Positions 1 to 10,901 are shown, counted from the first letter of the stretch. The stretch: 64,000 nt of DNA from Bacteroidota bacterium (GCA_016699635.1 CP064983.1:558001-622000); one strand, 5' to 3'. Numbers and translations: made by a program. The notes: generated by a model from the sequence alone, not told the origin.

Positions 1-897
1 TTTTGTATAATCTTTAAGCATGTAGTAGCAAAAACCTACCTGATACTTTTCCTGCCGTGTTGTTTGAGGGGTATTTTTGGAGTAATCTTCAAAATAACTT
101 ATAGCCTTTGCGTAGTTGCCCTTACGATAATAAGACTCTGCAACTATTCTGGTAATCTCTGTCTTGTTTTGTGTACTCTCTACTTTCAGTGCCGGTATTG
201 CATAATCAAGTGCTTCATCATACTTCTGCTGATCAAAATAAATTTGTGTGATATACAATGGCACTAAAGGACCGAATGATTCTGAATTTTTCAACTTCAT
301 GAATTGCTCCAATGCTGCCTTGTTATTATTTCTTGAATACTCTACATGCGCATTGTAGTATTGTGCTGCTGTCTGATATTTTGATTCTACATTGATGATC
401 TGCGAAAAACTTTTTCCTGCCTTATCATAGTCTTTGCGTGTGAAATAGCTATACCCTTTCTTAAAATAATACTCAATCACTTCGTCATTTTTCAGGTAGG
501 CAACATCTACTGCTTCAAAATGAGTAATAGCATTGCGATATTTCCGCTGTTTGTAATAAATACGTCCAAGTTGAAATTGTGCCAATGAAACATTAATGCT
601 CTGCGGATACTTACTGATGAAATCTGTCAGCAAAAATTCTGCATCAGGGTGATATAATTCTGCTGCACATAAACCAATATAATACATTGCATCCTGACGT
701 GCCGCTTCAGAAATTGGCTCTTCCAATGCTTTTGTAAACTCTTCGCGTGCTGCACTGAATTTTTCTTTTCGTAACAAATCCAGTGCTGATTTATAACGCC
801 ACTCCACATCGGTGTAAATGTTGGTTTGCTGTGCCAACGACATCAGTGGAAAAAACAATAACATTAAATATATACTTCGCCTGACCATTCTAACCAT
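1..897 (-). CDS. TPR-repeat exported protein (3' end beyond window)
   Basis: An open frame of 299 codons runs from an ATG at 897 to the window edge without a stop. The first 23 residues (MVRMVRRSIYLMLLFFPLMS plus LAQ) are a signal peptide, with a possible second start at 888. The rest is a chain of helical repeats of the tetratricopeptide type, visible in stretches such as ALDLLRKEKFSAAREEFTKA, QLGRIYYKQRKYRNAITHFE and AESYYRKGNYAKAISYFEDY, each with the alternating small and large residues of TPR helices. Such proteins are periplasmic or outer-membrane-associated scaffolds for protein contacts. I cannot name a partner. The gene is transcribed away from the lipoprotein gene at 1129. The TPR assignment is firm; the specific role is unknown and the total length cannot be seen. 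Confidence 0.8.
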   Translation of the reverse strand, partial: MVRMVRRSIYLMLLFFPLMSLAQQTNIYTDVEWRYKSALDLLRKEKFSAAREEFTKALEEPISEAARQDAMYYIGLCAAELYHPDAEFLLTDFISKYPQSINVSLAQFQLGRIYYKQRKYRNAITHFEAVDVAYLKNDEVIEYYFKKGYSYFTRKDYDKAGKSFSQIINVESKYQTAAQYYNAHVEYSRNNNKAALEQFMKLKNSESFGPLVPLYITQIYFDQQKYDEALDYAIPALKVESTQNKTEITRIVAESYYRKGNYAKAISYFEDYSKNTPQTTRQEKYQVGFCYYMLKDYTK

Positions 898-1128
898 GTT
901 TAATTGCTGATTTAAGATAAAATGCAAAATTATTGATGTGTTTAGGGCGCTAATGATTTTACGCCTGTTTATTTGTCTTTTTATGAACAGAAAAATGAGG
1001 ATAACTAAGTTGTTTTCAGTCATAAAATTTCTGATTGCTGATGAATAATCACCCCAAAATCATGATAACAAAAAATCATTGAAACCATTTACCGGAATTA
1101 ACGTATAGGCATTTAAAAATTATCCAAA

Positions 1129-1980
1129 ATGAACAAATCAGTTATTTACGGAATAGTTGCACTTGCAATCGTAATGAGTATTTCATCTTGCAAAAAAGAT
1201 AAAAGCGATGCTGACTATGATTACTCTATGGCAACAGATATGTCTTTAGCAGAAAATACAATGGAGGAAGTCACTAAAATGGCTGATCAGGCCGGAGATT
1301 ACGGTCAGTTGATGACATACAGAAATAGCATTCCTGCAACAGTTACAGTTATAGGTTGCGCAACAGTGACCATTGAAAATGTAACTGCATCTATCAAAAA
1401 AATGACTCTTGACTTTGGAGTAACTGATGTTACGTGCATAGATGGCAAAAGAAGACGCGGAAAAATTTTCGTTCAGTTTGAAGGAAATTATCGAGATGCC
1501 AATCATGAGCACACCATAAGCTTCGAAAATTATTTTGTAAACGACTATAAAATTGAAGGCACAAGAAAAATAACCAATACCGGAAAAAACAATCAGAATC
1601 AATCTGTATTTTCTATAGAAGCAGATATCAGTATCAGTAATCCTAATGGCAAAACAATGACATGGCAAAGTCAGCGTACACGCACATGGATTACCGGAGA
1701 AAACACAACTTTCAATACCGACAGTATCAATGGTGTTAAGGATGATATCTACTCAGTTACCGGAAGTGGCAGCGGAAAATCTTTTAACGGTACCTCTTTC
1801 ACTGCAAATATTACTGAGCCTTTGACTGTTTCCTTGCAATGTCGTTTTATCACCAAAGGTAAAGTAGAACTGACTCCCGGTGAGCAGGCTATCCGATACA
1901 TTGATTACGGTGATGGCACTTGCGATGCTATTGCAGCAATAACTATCAACGGAGTAACATACTATAGAGAAATACCTTAA
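1129..1980 (+). CDS. Hypothetical lipoprotein
   Basis: This 283-residue protein starts with a lipoprotein signal: a hydrophobic stretch ending in the lipobox SISSC at Cys21, followed by the charged linker KKDKSDADYD. The acidic residues after the Cys are consistent with an outer-membrane or surface lipoprotein, but the exact destination is inference. The mature part is Thr/Ser/Asn-rich and looks like beta-structure; I recognise no catalytic motif or named domain. It stands alone, with a divergent TPR gene upstream and a terminator directly downstream at about 2004, so it is probably monocistronic. The ATG at 1129 is chosen because it gives the complete signal sequence. Confidence 0.75.
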   Translation: MNKSVIYGIVALAIVMSISSCKKDKSDADYDYSMATDMSLAENTMEEVTKMADQAGDYGQLMTYRNSIPATVTVIGCATVTIENVTASIKKMTLDFGVTDVTCIDGKRRRGKIFVQFEGNYRDANHEHTISFENYFVNDYKIEGTRKITNTGKNNQNQSVFSIEADISISNPNGKTMTWQSQRTRTWITGENTTFNTDSINGVKDDIYSVTGSGSGKSFNGTSFTANITEPLTVSLQCRFITKGKVELTPGEQAIRYIDYGDGTCDAIAAITINGVTYYREIP

Positions 1981-2003
1981 TGATTTTTTGAAACAAAATA
2001 TTC

Positions 2004-2027
2004 AACCCGCCATTGTGCGGGTTTTTG
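2004..2027 (+). terminator. Rho-independent terminator after lipoprotein
   Basis: A stem AACCCGC / GCGGGTT (2004-2010 and 2017-2023) with a 6-base loop is followed by a T run. It lies 24 bases after the lipoprotein stop and just before the end of the oppositely oriented ald gene. Confidence 0.75.
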
Positions 2028-2037
2028 TTGCCTGAAT

Positions 2038-3264
2038 TTAAAATGTAAAACTTGCCATAAGCAAATTTAAATCACGAAAAGGCAAACGATACAAATCACT
2101 GACGTATTTATTGGTCACCGTACCCCTGAACAGATAAACCCCCGAACGAAAAGAAGCATCTTTCCACAATAAACTTTCAAGTCCGCCATGTTCACCAACA
2201 TTCAACAGAATGGGAGTAAAAATGTTGCTCAATGCATGAGAAGCTGTTTTGGCTACACGGCTTGCAATATTAGGAACACAATAATGCACCACACCATACT
2301 CTCTGAAAGTAGGTTGTGTGTGATTGGTGGGCTTTGATGTTTCGAAACATCCACCCTGATCAATACTGACATCAATAATTACAGAACCAAATTTCATTTC
2401 GCTAACCATCTCTTCTGTAACTACAATTGGTGTACGTCCTGTGCGTGCATGTAAGGCACCAATGGCAACATCGCAAGTGCGCAACGCCTTCAGCATGGTG
2501 GACTGTGTTAATGTACTGGTAAAAACATGCTCGCCAAGATTTCTGATTACACGTCTGAGTTTGTACATATTGTCATCAAAAATTTTGACATCAGCACCAA
2601 GTCCCATAGCTGTACGTGCAGCATTTTCTCCTACTGTACCGGCACCAAGTATAACAACTTCCGAAGGTGGCACCCCTGCAATGCCTCCAAGCAACTCTCC
2701 TTTTCCGCCAGTAGTGTTACTCAATAATTCTGATGCAATAAGTATTGAAGTGCGACCCACAATTTCACTCATGGCTTGTATTACCGGCATCAGCGAAGAA
2801 TCATCCTTCATATACTCATAACCGATTGCTGTAATTTTCTTTTTGGCCATTTTCAGAAAGAAATCTTTGCTCTGCATATTAACCTGCAATACAGAAAACA
2901 AAGTCTGTTTATCATGCATTAAATCAAGCTCATCATTGGTAGGTGCTGCGATTTTAATTATGATATCTGCCGTATAAACCTCTCTGGCACTGTAAACAAT
3001 TCGGGCACCTGCTTCGCTGTAATCTGTATCAGTAAAGTTTGCGGAATCACCGGCACCGGTTTCAATCATTACCTGATGCCCATTACTTGTCAGCACAGCC
3101 ACCGAATCGGGAGTTAATGCAATACGATGCTCCTGAAATGAAATTTCTTTTGGAATACCAATCAGCACTTCTCTTTTTGTCTTTTGCACTTCAAGCATGC
3201 TTTCGCGTGGAAGCAAAACCGATTCCGAAGAAAACATTCCTCCGCTCTTTGACACAGTTGTCAT
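2038..3264 (-). CDS. ald: Alanine dehydrogenase
   Basis: The enzyme interconverts L-alanine and pyruvate plus ammonia with NAD. The 408 residues match the alanine dehydrogenase / NAD(P) transhydrogenase alpha family. Near residues 35-50 is the N-terminal signature LIGIPKEISFQEHRIALTP. The Rossmann-fold nucleotide site is VVILGAGTVGENAARTAMGL at about residue 205, and GSVIIDVSIDQGG follows at about 295. A 30-residue N-terminal extension precedes the core, as I would expect for Bacteroidota homologues. The ATG overlaps the reconstructed tsaE stop by four bases (ATGA), so it is the third gene of porX-tsaE-ald and is probably translated by coupling. Confidence in the family is high; a transhydrogenase subunit is unlikely because no membrane subunit gene is nearby. 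Confidence 0.9.
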   Translation of the reverse strand: MTTVSKSGGMFSSESVLLPRESMLEVQKTKREVLIGIPKEISFQEHRIALTPDSVAVLTSNGHQVMIETGAGDSANFTDTDYSEAGARIVYSAREVYTADIIIKIAAPTNDELDLMHDKQTLFSVLQVNMQSKDFFLKMAKKKITAIGYEYMKDDSSLMPVIQAMSEIVGRTSILIASELLSNTTGGKGELLGGIAGVPPSEVVILGAGTVGENAARTAMGLGADVKIFDDNMYKLRRVIRNLGEHVFTSTLTQSTMLKALRTCDVAIGALHARTGRTPIVVTEEMVSEMKFGSVIIDVSIDQGGCFETSKPTNHTQPTFREYGVVHYCVPNIASRVAKTASHALSNIFTPILLNVGEHGGLESLLWKDASFRSGVYLFRGTVTNKYVSDLYRLPFRDLNLLMASFTF

Positions 3265-3688
3265 ATCGTAACAATTATGGTGCGAATTTCGTCTTTCGCC
3301 TCCACTTGCACAAGTGTATAGTCAAAATTTATAATACCTTCAATCTTTTCTACCATTCAATAAAACAACGGTGTCCACTAAAAAAATATTCTTCATAGCC
3401 CATATCATAAACTTCTCTCAGGTTATTGATTCTGTAAAAGTCGAAATGATAAATCACTTCATCGGAAGCATGATACTCGTTTACAATTGAAAAAGTAGGG
3501 CTGCTGACATTGTCAGTCACTTTTAATTGCTGGCAAATTGCCCTTATCAATGTTGTCTTACCTGCCCCCATCTCGCCCTTAAACAAAACTATTTTACTAT
3601 CTCCAACAACAGCAAGAATCTGCTTTGCAACATTGCTTAATTCATCTTGCGAATTACAAACAAAAACATGCTCATTCATTACCTTCAT
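3261..3688 (-). CDS. tsaE: tRNA t6A-modification ATPase TsaE, with one frameshift
   Basis: TsaE is the ATPase that works with TsaB and TsaD to make N6-threonylcarbamoyladenosine at position 37 of ANN-decoding tRNAs. The P-loop is FKGEMGAGKTTLI at about residue 35, followed by the family motifs SSPTFSIVNEY and HFDFYRI. As read, the frame stops after CFIEW at 3350-3352. Restoring one G in the GG at 3353-3354 lets the frame continue VEKIEG...IRTIIVTI and stop at 3261-3263, giving 142 residues, the usual TsaE length. That restored stop overlaps the ald ATG as ATGA, which strongly supports the reconstruction. The start also overlaps the porX stop as ATGA. I read the break as a sequence error in an essential gene rather than a pseudogene. 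Confidence 0.88.
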
Positions 3689-5241
3689 TTGTTAACCAAT
3701 GAAATAAAAGGCACAATCATCTCTTCAAGCGAAATACCCCCATGCTGAAATGTGTTTCTGTAATGGTTTACATAATAATTGAAGTTGTTAGGATATGCAA
3801 AAAATTTATCTTGTTTGGCAAATACATAGGTGCTACTCACATTTAATTTTGGCAACAATGCATCAGCAGGATTTTTTATTTCAAAGACATCACGTTTTTC
3901 ATAATTCAGATTTTTTCCTTGCTTATAACGCAGATTGGTATTGGTATTTCTGTCGCCAATAATTTTTGATGGCTCTTTAACTCTGATAGTGCCATGATCG
4001 GTTGTGATTATGAGTTTTACATTTTTCTGTGCAATACGTTTCAATGCCTCCAGCAATGGCGAATGTTCAATCCAGGAAAGTGTGATGGAACGATATGCAG
4101 GCTCGTCATCTGCAAGTTCGCGAATAACCTGCATGTCTGTACGTGCATGAGAAAGCATATCCACAAAATTGTAAACTATAACATTGAGTTTGTTGCCAAA
4201 CAAATTCGGAATATTATCAACCAATTCTTTCCCTGCATCAAGGTTAGTGATTTTAGTATAGGATGATTTTATATTTTTTCTTAAACGGCTGATCTGATCT
4301 TTCAGTAAATCTTCCTCATGTAAATTTTTTCCACCTTCATCGTCATCATTTACCCACCATTTTGGATGCATTTTTTCGATGTCGGCAGGCATGAGTCCTG
4401 CAAACAGACTGTTACGTGCATACTGTGTTGCAGTTGGCAGAATACTGAAATAAGAATCTTCTTCCGTTACTCTGAAAAGTTCACTGATGACAGGTTCAAT
4501 AACTTTCCACTGATCGAAACGCAGGTTATCAATCAGAATAAAAAACACAGGCACATCCGATGTTTCTGCAACAGGAATAACTTTTCTTTTTAGCACATGT
4601 TGCGACATGAGCGGTGCATTACTTTCAGGATTTTTTATCCAACTCAGATAATTACTCTCAACAAATTTTGAAAACAGTCTGTTGGCTTCTTCTTTCTGTT
4701 GAATCAGAATTTCGAACATACTTTCATCACGCACTTTATCGAGTTGCAACTCCCAGTAAATAAGTTTTTTATACAACTCTGCCCACTCTGCATGCCCAAG
4801 TCTGTCGCCAAGCATCATACCTATCTGCCTGAATTCCTGCTGATACTGTGTGTTTGTTTTTTCACTGATCAATCTCTTGTTATCAAGATTCTTTTTCAGC
4901 GACAATAAAATCTGATTCGGATTTACAGGTTTTATCAGATAGTCTGCAATCTGAGAACCAATGGCATCTTCCATTATAGACTCTTCTTCACTCTTGGTGA
5001 TCAGGACAACAGGAATACTACTATTGATACTCTTAATGCGCACCATCGTTTCAATGCCACTGAGTCCGGGCATATTCTCATCTAAGAAAACGATATCGAA
5101 GGGTTCTTTTTTGAAAATTTCTAATGCATCTGTTCCGCTGTTTGCTGTAACAGTTTCATAACCCTTATCATTAAGAAATAAAATGTGTGGCTTCAGTAGA
5201 TCTATTTCATCATCGGCCCACAGTATGCGTTGCTTTTCCAT
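3685..5241 (-). CDS. porX: PorX, T9SS response regulator with PglZ domain
   Basis: PorX is a two-component response regulator that controls type IX secretion in Bacteroidota. Residues 1-120 form a receiver domain: the acidic pair in ILWADDEIDLL, the phospho-acceptor Asp in DIVFLDENMPG, and the conserved Lys in DYLIKP. The C-terminal two thirds is a PglZ domain of the alkaline-phosphatase superfamily, with probable metal ligands in FILIDNLRFDQWK, NFVDMLSHARTD and ITTDHGTIRVK. In the family this domain binds zinc and has been shown to act on oligonucleotides. The 518-residue length is normal. The gene leads an operon with tsaE and ald. Its presence fits the T9SS cargo proteins elsewhere in this window; the partner histidine kinase PorY is not here. 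Confidence 0.93.
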   Translation of the reverse strand: MEKQRILWADDEIDLLKPHILFLNDKGYETVTANSGTDALEIFKKEPFDIVFLDENMPGLSGIETMVRIKSINSSIPVVLITKSEEESIMEDAIGSQIADYLIKPVNPNQILLSLKKNLDNKRLISEKTNTQYQQEFRQIGMMLGDRLGHAEWAELYKKLIYWELQLDKVRDESMFEILIQQKEEANRLFSKFVESNYLSWIKNPESNAPLMSQHVLKRKVIPVAETSDVPVFFILIDNLRFDQWKVIEPVISELFRVTEEDSYFSILPTATQYARNSLFAGLMPADIEKMHPKWWVNDDDEGGKNLHEEDLLKDQISRLRKNIKSSYTKITNLDAGKELVDNIPNLFGNKLNVIVYNFVDMLSHARTDMQVIRELADDEPAYRSITLSWIEHSPLLEALKRIAQKNVKLIITTDHGTIRVKEPSKIIGDRNTNTNLRYKQGKNLNYEKRDVFEIKNPADALLPKLNVSSTYVFAKQDKFFAYPNNFNYYVNHYRNTFQHGGISLEEMIVPFISLVNK

Positions 5242-5675
5242 TTTTTATATTGCTCTAAATTACAAATTAAAACAAAACGTCTGTTTGTTCATTTTATTGA
5301 GTTATAAAAAAATTTCTACCATAAAATAAAAATGTAATTGGAACAAACACTTGAAGAAACTGAATCTCCCATATAATTACAGCTTCATAAACAGTTTTTT
5401 GACAAAAACAACATGTGTATGCAAACTATTTACTAAACCGATAACCTCCTAAAATTCAGCAGTAATACTTTTTAACAACAGTTGAAGAAATGAAAAATGA
5501 AGCAGTCACACCTCTTATCTTTGCACCCTGAATTTTTTAACAGACACTTGTTTAAAAGGCATTTTTGTTAAAAAACAGAACCGTCTGTATTTAAAGTATA
5601 ATTTCAGCAATCGGGCAATGGTTTGCATTGCAGCCAATTTATTTAATTTTAAAGAACTAAGAAAATAATCGAAGC
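5242..5675. promoter_or_regulatory. Divergent intergenic region between porX and parE
   Basis: This 434-bp AT-rich gap separates two divergent operons and should hold both promoters. On the plus strand a TATCTTTG (5516-5523) fits the Bacteroidota -7 element TAnnTTTG, but no TTG lies at the expected distance upstream and it is 150 bp from the parE start. I see no ORF, RNA gene or clear operator here. Confidence 0.4.
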
Positions 5676-7537
5676 ATGTCAAAAAAAGCTACACATAACT
5701 ACACCGAAGACAGCATACAAAGTTTAGACTGGAAAGAGCATATCCGCCTCAGACCGGGAATGTATATTGGCAAATTAGGTGATGGTTCTTCACGCGATGA
5801 TGGTATTTATGTTTTGTTGAAAGAGGTGATAGATAATTCCATTGATGAATATGTGATGGGATATGGAAAGCAGATTGATGTTACAGTTGAAAATGGCAGT
5901 GTTACGGTGCGTGATTACGGTCGTGGTATTCCATTAGGAAAAGTTGTTGACTGTGTTTCTAAAATAAATACCGGTGGAAAATACGACTCACAGGCATTTC
6001 AGAAATCTGTTGGACTTAATGGTGTAGGTACTAAAGCAGTGAATGCTCTTTCTACCTATTTTAAAGTGCAAAGTGTGCGTGAAGGCAAAACTACCATTGC
6101 AGAAGTTGAAAGAGGTGAATTAAAAAAACAGCAAAAAGAAAAATCATGCGACCTTGCTGACGGCACACTCATCAGTTTTATTCCCGACAATGAAGTGTTT
6201 ATTGATTATAAATTCAACAGTGAGTTTATTGAAAGGATGTTGAATAATTATGCTTTTCTGAACGTAGGATTAAAGCTGAATTTCAATGGCAAAGAATTCT
6301 TTTCACAAAATGGATTACTTGATTTGCTGAAGGCAAACCTGAGTGAAGAAGTGCTCTACCCTGCTGTGCATTTAAAAGACAATGACATTGAAATTGCATT
6401 TACCCATACACCAAGTTATGGAGAAGAATATTTTTCTTTGTAAACGGACAACACACTACACAAGGCGGAACCCATCTTGCTGCATTTAGAGAAGCAATTG
6501 TTAAGACGGTACGTGAGTTTTACAAAAAGGAATTTGATTCAAGTGATGTGCGCGAAGGTATTGAGGCCGCTGTAAGTATTCGTATTCAGGAGCCTGTTTT
6601 TGAGTCGCAGACAAAAACAAAATTAGGCTCACAAAATACATATCCTAATGGCCCTTCATTACGTAACTGGATTAACGACTTCGTTAAAACCAACCTCGAC
6701 AACTACCTCCACAAACATCCTGAAACTGCTGAGATCTGGTTAAAAAAAATTCAGCAAAGCGAGCGTGAAAGAAAAGAAATTGCAGGTATAAAAAAACTTG
6801 CTAACGAACGTGCTAAGAAGGCAAACCTGCACAATAAAAAACTTCGTGATTGTCGCTCACACCTCAACTCCAAATCTCCTGAAAGATTTGAGTCAACACT
6901 GTTTATTACAGAGGGTGACTCAGCAAGTGGTTCTATAACCATTTCGCGTGATGTAAACACACAAGCTGTTTTCAGCTTAAAAGGAAAGCCTCTGAATTGC
7001 TTTGGACTCACCAAAAAAATTGTTTACGAAAACGAAGAGGTTAACCTGATGCAAAATGCATTAAATATTGAAGACGGACTTGACGAGTTACGCTACAACC
7101 GTATCGTAATTGCAACCGATGCCGATGTTGACGGAATGCATATCAGGTTGTTGTTACTCACTTTCTTTCTGCAATTTTTTCCTGAGTTGGTAAAAAATAA
7201 TCACGTTTATATTCTACAAACACCGCTTTTCAGAGTAAGGAATAAGAAAGAAACAATCTATTGCTACAGCGAGCAGGAGCGTGTTGCTGCTATAGAAAAA
7301 TTAGGTAGTAAACCTGAGATAACACGCTTTAAAGGTCTTGGAGAAATTTCGCCTGATGAGTTTAAAAATTTCATAGGTCGCAAAATGCGCCTCGAACCGG
7401 TGCGTATTGAAGGCGAAGGCTCCGTTCAACATCTATTAGAATATTACATGGGTAAAAACACTCCGGAAAGACAGGAATTTATTATCGGCAATCTGAAACT
7501 TGAAGAAGAGTTAGAACCTGAAATTGCAGAAGCATAA
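5676..7537 (+). CDS. parE: DNA topoisomerase IV subunit B, with one frameshift
   Basis: ParE is the ATPase subunit of topoisomerase IV, which unlinks daughter chromosomes. The GHKL ATPase motifs are LRPGMYIGKLGDG, VIDNSIDE, DYGRGIPLG and GLNGVGTKAVNALS. The TOPRIM motifs are LFITEGDSASGS and ATDADVDGMHIRLLLLTFF. The frame breaks at 6437-6439: adding one T to TTCTTTG turns EEYFSL-stop into EEYFSFVNGQHTTQGGTHLA and joins both halves into 620 residues, the expected ParE length. The gene is followed 52 bp later by parC. Length and the parC neighbour favour ParE over GyrB. The frameshift in an essential gene is most likely a sequence error. Confidence 0.9.
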
Positions 7538-7589
7538 TTGAAATATAATTGATTTATTTCACCGTCACCCGACACAAAAAAAGTAACTA

Positions 7590-9796
7590 ATGAGCAAAAA
7601 AAATATTAAACCTGTAAAATCTCCTGTAAAACACTATAATCGAACAACCGGCAACACATATTTCAAATATGTATCAGACCTGGTTCTTAGATTATGCTTC
7701 GTATGTAATCCTCGAACGTGCTGTCCCCTATCTCGATGACGGACTAAAACCTGTTCAACGAAGAATCCTGCACAGCATGTGGGAAATGGAAGATGGAAGA
7801 TACAATAAAGTGCCAACATCATTGGTAACACCATGAAATATCATCCGCATGGTGATGCTTCAATTGGTGATGCACTGATTCAGATTGGTCAGCGCGATTT
7901 GCTGATTGATATGCAGGGTAACTGGGGAAATATATACACCGGTGATGCCGCTGCTGCCTCACGTTATATTGAAGCACGTTTATCAAAGTTTGCACTCGAT
8001 GTAATTTACAATCCTAAAACTACTGTATGGCAACTTTCATACGATGGAAGAAATAAAGAGCCTGTTACACTACCTGTAAAATTTCCATTGTTGTTAGCTT
8101 CAGGGATTGAAGGTATTGCCGTTGGTTTGGCCTGTAAAATATTACCACATAATTTTTGTGAATTAATACAAGGCTCTATTGACGTTTTACGAAATAAAAA
8201 ACAAATATACTTCCTGATTTTGCTACAGGAGGTATTGCAGATTTCAGAAATTACAATGAAGGCCTGCGTGGTGGAAGAATAAAGGTACGTGCAGTCATTG
8301 AACAGAAAGATAAAAAGACACTCCTGATTAAACAGATTCCATTCGGCACTACAACATCTTCGCTCATTGACTCTATACTTTCGGCTAATGACAAAGGAAA
8401 GATTAAGATAAAAAAAGTAGAAGACAACACTGCTGCAGAAGTTGAGATTGCTATTTATCTGCATCCTGACTCCAGCGAGGACATTGAAAAAACAATAGAA
8501 GCACTTTATGCATTTACTGATTGTGAACTAAGCATTGCACCCAACTCCTGTGTTATTCGAGATGGCAAACCGGAATTTCTGAATGTAAATGATATTCTTA
8601 AAGAGTCAACATTCAATACACTTGAATTACTGAAACGCGAACTTGAAATTGAACTGAGTGAGTTGATGGAAGATTGGCATTTTTCTTCACTCGAAAAAAT
8701 ATTTATCGAAAACCGTATTTATCGTAAAATTGAAGAATGCGAAACCTGGGAAGCAGTAATACAAGCAATAGACAAAGGACTGAACCCATTTAAGAAATTA
8801 TTGAAGCGCGAAGTCACTGAGGATGATATTGTAAAACTTACTGAAATTAAAATCAAACGTATTTCTAAATTTGATGCTAAGAAGGCAGATGAACATATTA
8901 AAGCACTTAATGACAAAATAAAAGTTGTAAAAGATAATCTTAAAAATCTGACACCTTTTGCTATTGCATATTTTAAAGAGTTGCTTAAAAAATATGGTAA
9001 AGGTAAGGAGCGAAAAACTGTAATCAGCGAAGAAGGATTCGAGCAGATTGAAGTTAGAAAAGTTGTTATCAATAATGCTAAGCTATACGTAAGCCGTGAA
9101 GAAGGATTTGCAGGCTATGGTCTGAAAAAAGATGAACTTGTTAGTGAATGTTCAGACATTGATGATGTACTGGCAATAACCGGTGATGGAAAGTTTGTAG
9201 TTAACCGTATATCTGACAAAAGCTATTACGGTAAAGACATACGCTTTATCAAAGTGTTTGAAAAGAATGATGAAAGCACCGTTTACAATATGGTTTACAG
9301 AGATGGACCTCGAGGTGATTTGTTTATCAAACGTTTTTCTATCGGAGGCATCACACGCGAAAAAATTTATGACCTTACAAAAGGAACTGAAAATTCAAAG
9401 ATTATCTATCTCGGCATTTCCGGAACTGACAATGCACCAACCATTCAGATTGTGCTGAAGCCACGACCAAAATTAAAAAATACGGTGTTTAACGTGAATT
9501 TTAACGAGATGCTGATAAAAAACCGTTCTGCCGTTGGAAATATCCTCACCAAATTTCCTGTTCACAAAATCACAGAAGTTGGCAAAGGAAAATCAGAAGC
9601 TTCTGCAGTGAAAAGCTCTGAGCCTTCAAAAAAAAACGAAAAGGAAAGTGAGCCTGAACTCTTTGAGTTTCCAAAAGAAAAAAACAATACTGAGCAGAAA
9701 AACACCTGCACAAAAAGTGCAGATGAAAATGGAAATCTGATTCATGCGCCATCAAACATTACTCAATCATATAACCGGCATCATTGCCGGTTTTGA
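7590..9796 (+). CDS. parC: DNA topoisomerase IV subunit A, with three frameshifts
   Basis: ParC is the DNA-cleaving subunit of topoisomerase IV. Recognisable parts include MYQTWFLDYASYVILERAVP, GLKPVQRRILHSMWEMEDGR, MKYHPHGDASIGDALIQIGQ and the catalytic-Tyr region AAASRYIEARLS. Three single-base errors must be assumed: one extra A in AAAA at 7628-7631, one missing G at about 7812 (NKVANIIGNTMKYHP is restored), and one missing A in the A run at 8196-8201. The result is 735 residues, and the reading frame is then clean to 9796. I see no GyrA box in the C-terminal part, and the gene follows parE, so ParC is preferred to GyrA. The last 18 codons overlap the next gene; the true stop could differ if another indel lies near 9710. 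Confidence 0.85.
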
Positions 9797-10901
9797 TTTT
9801 TCTGTACCTCTACATCACTATCTGAAAAACCATTTCAGACAAAACAAACAACTCGGCAGCCGCGACAGAAAAATAATTTCATCTGGATGCTATGCCTTTT
9901 ATCGCTGTGCTTTACTTCTACCCCACAAAAGTGTTGAAGAGAAATTGGCTTTGAGTTTCTTTATAACCAATGAAACAAACCTGTTAAGCAAATATTTATT
10001 CGAAAAATATTATATCACAAATAACGAATCACATAATCTTTCTGAAAAACTGGAATTTAATAAACAACAGGGAGGAATAAATCCAGATATAGCTTTTCCG
10101 TTCTTAAATTTACTTTCCGAAGAAATAGATAAAGAAGTATTTACTGCATCAATGTTTCAACAACCTTTAGTGTGGATAAGAATACGAAAAGGTTTTGAGC
10201 AACATGTTTCAGATGAATTGAAGTCAAAAGAAATTACCCCATTGCAAATTGAAGGAAAAACGTTGGGCTTTGCCCCTGCTGCCCCTCTTACAACACTTGA
10301 ATCATACCTGAAAGGCTATTTTGAGATTCAAGATTTATCATCACAACAAACACTATCGTTGCTACCCGATAACTGCGGGCAACGTATGTGGGATTGTTGC
10401 AGTGGCTCAGGTGGCAAAACTTTGTTACTGGCCGACCGTTTTCCAAATGCGTCTTTTTTTCTTACCGACATACGCAGTTCTTCACTTCAAAATGCAGAAA
10501 CAAGATTAAAAAAAGCTACTGTCAGAAATTATAAAACATTGCAAGCCGACCTTACATCAGACTTAAACTTTAATGAAAAATTTGATGTGATTATTGCTGA
10601 TGTGCCATGCAGTGGCTCCGGCACGTGGTGTCGCACACCTGAAAACTTTTGGAATTTCGATAAACATAAAATTAAGGACTATGCCGAGTTGCAATTTACC
10701 ATTGCCAAACAAGCTACAATGCATTTAAAAAGTAACGGCCTGTTTCTGTATTTAACATGCTCTGCATTTGCCGAAGAAAATGAAGAAAATACCAAACGTA
10801 TTGCAAAACATTGCAATCTTAGTATTGTGGTGCAAAAATTTTTTCATGGATACAGCCTACAAGCAGATACAATGTATGGTTGTGTGATGATGGGATTTTG
10901 A
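9744..10901 (+). CDS. RsmB/NOL1-family RNA (cytosine-C5) methyltransferase
   Basis: The 385-residue protein has the SAM-dependent m5C RNA methyltransferase fold. Motif I is WDCCSGSGGKTLLLAD at about residue 215. Motif IV DVPCSGSG holds one active-site Cys, and motif VI YLTCSAFAEENEEN holds the second, the nucleophile in this family. The N-terminal 120 residues (HYLKNHFRQNKQLGSRDRKI) resemble the NusB-like domain of RsmB, which methylates 16S rRNA C967, but the domain is compact and I leave the exact target open. It overlaps the parC end by 53 bases, so the two are probably cotranscribed. The ATG at 9744 is chosen because it keeps the helical N-terminal domain whole. Confidence 0.82.
   Translation: MRHQTLLNHITGIIAGFDFSVPLHHYLKNHFRQNKQLGSRDRKIISSGCYAFYRCALLLPHKSVEEKLALSFFITNETNLLSKYLFEKYYITNNESHNLSEKLEFNKQQGGINPDIAFPFLNLLSEEIDKEVFTASMFQQPLVWIRIRKGFEQHVSDELKSKEITPLQIEGKTLGFAPAAPLTTLESYLKGYFEIQDLSSQQTLSLLPDNCGQRMWDCCSGSGGKTLLLADRFPNASFFLTDIRSSSLQNAETRLKKATVRNYKTLQADLTSDLNFNEKFDVIIADVPCSGSGTWCRTPENFWNFDKHKIKDYAELQFTIAKQATMHLKSNGLFLYLTCSAFAEENEENTKRIAKHCNLSIVVQKFFHGYSLQADTMYGCVMMGF

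Noticed and set aside
8006..8464. Minus-strand frames of 110-152 codons opposite parC and other genes
   Set aside because: They lie opposite well-identified genes and show no family motifs.
9744..9796. parC ending before the methyltransferase start by another frameshift
   Set aside because: Possible, but no indel near 9710 gives a clearly better C-terminus, so I kept the open frame to 9796.
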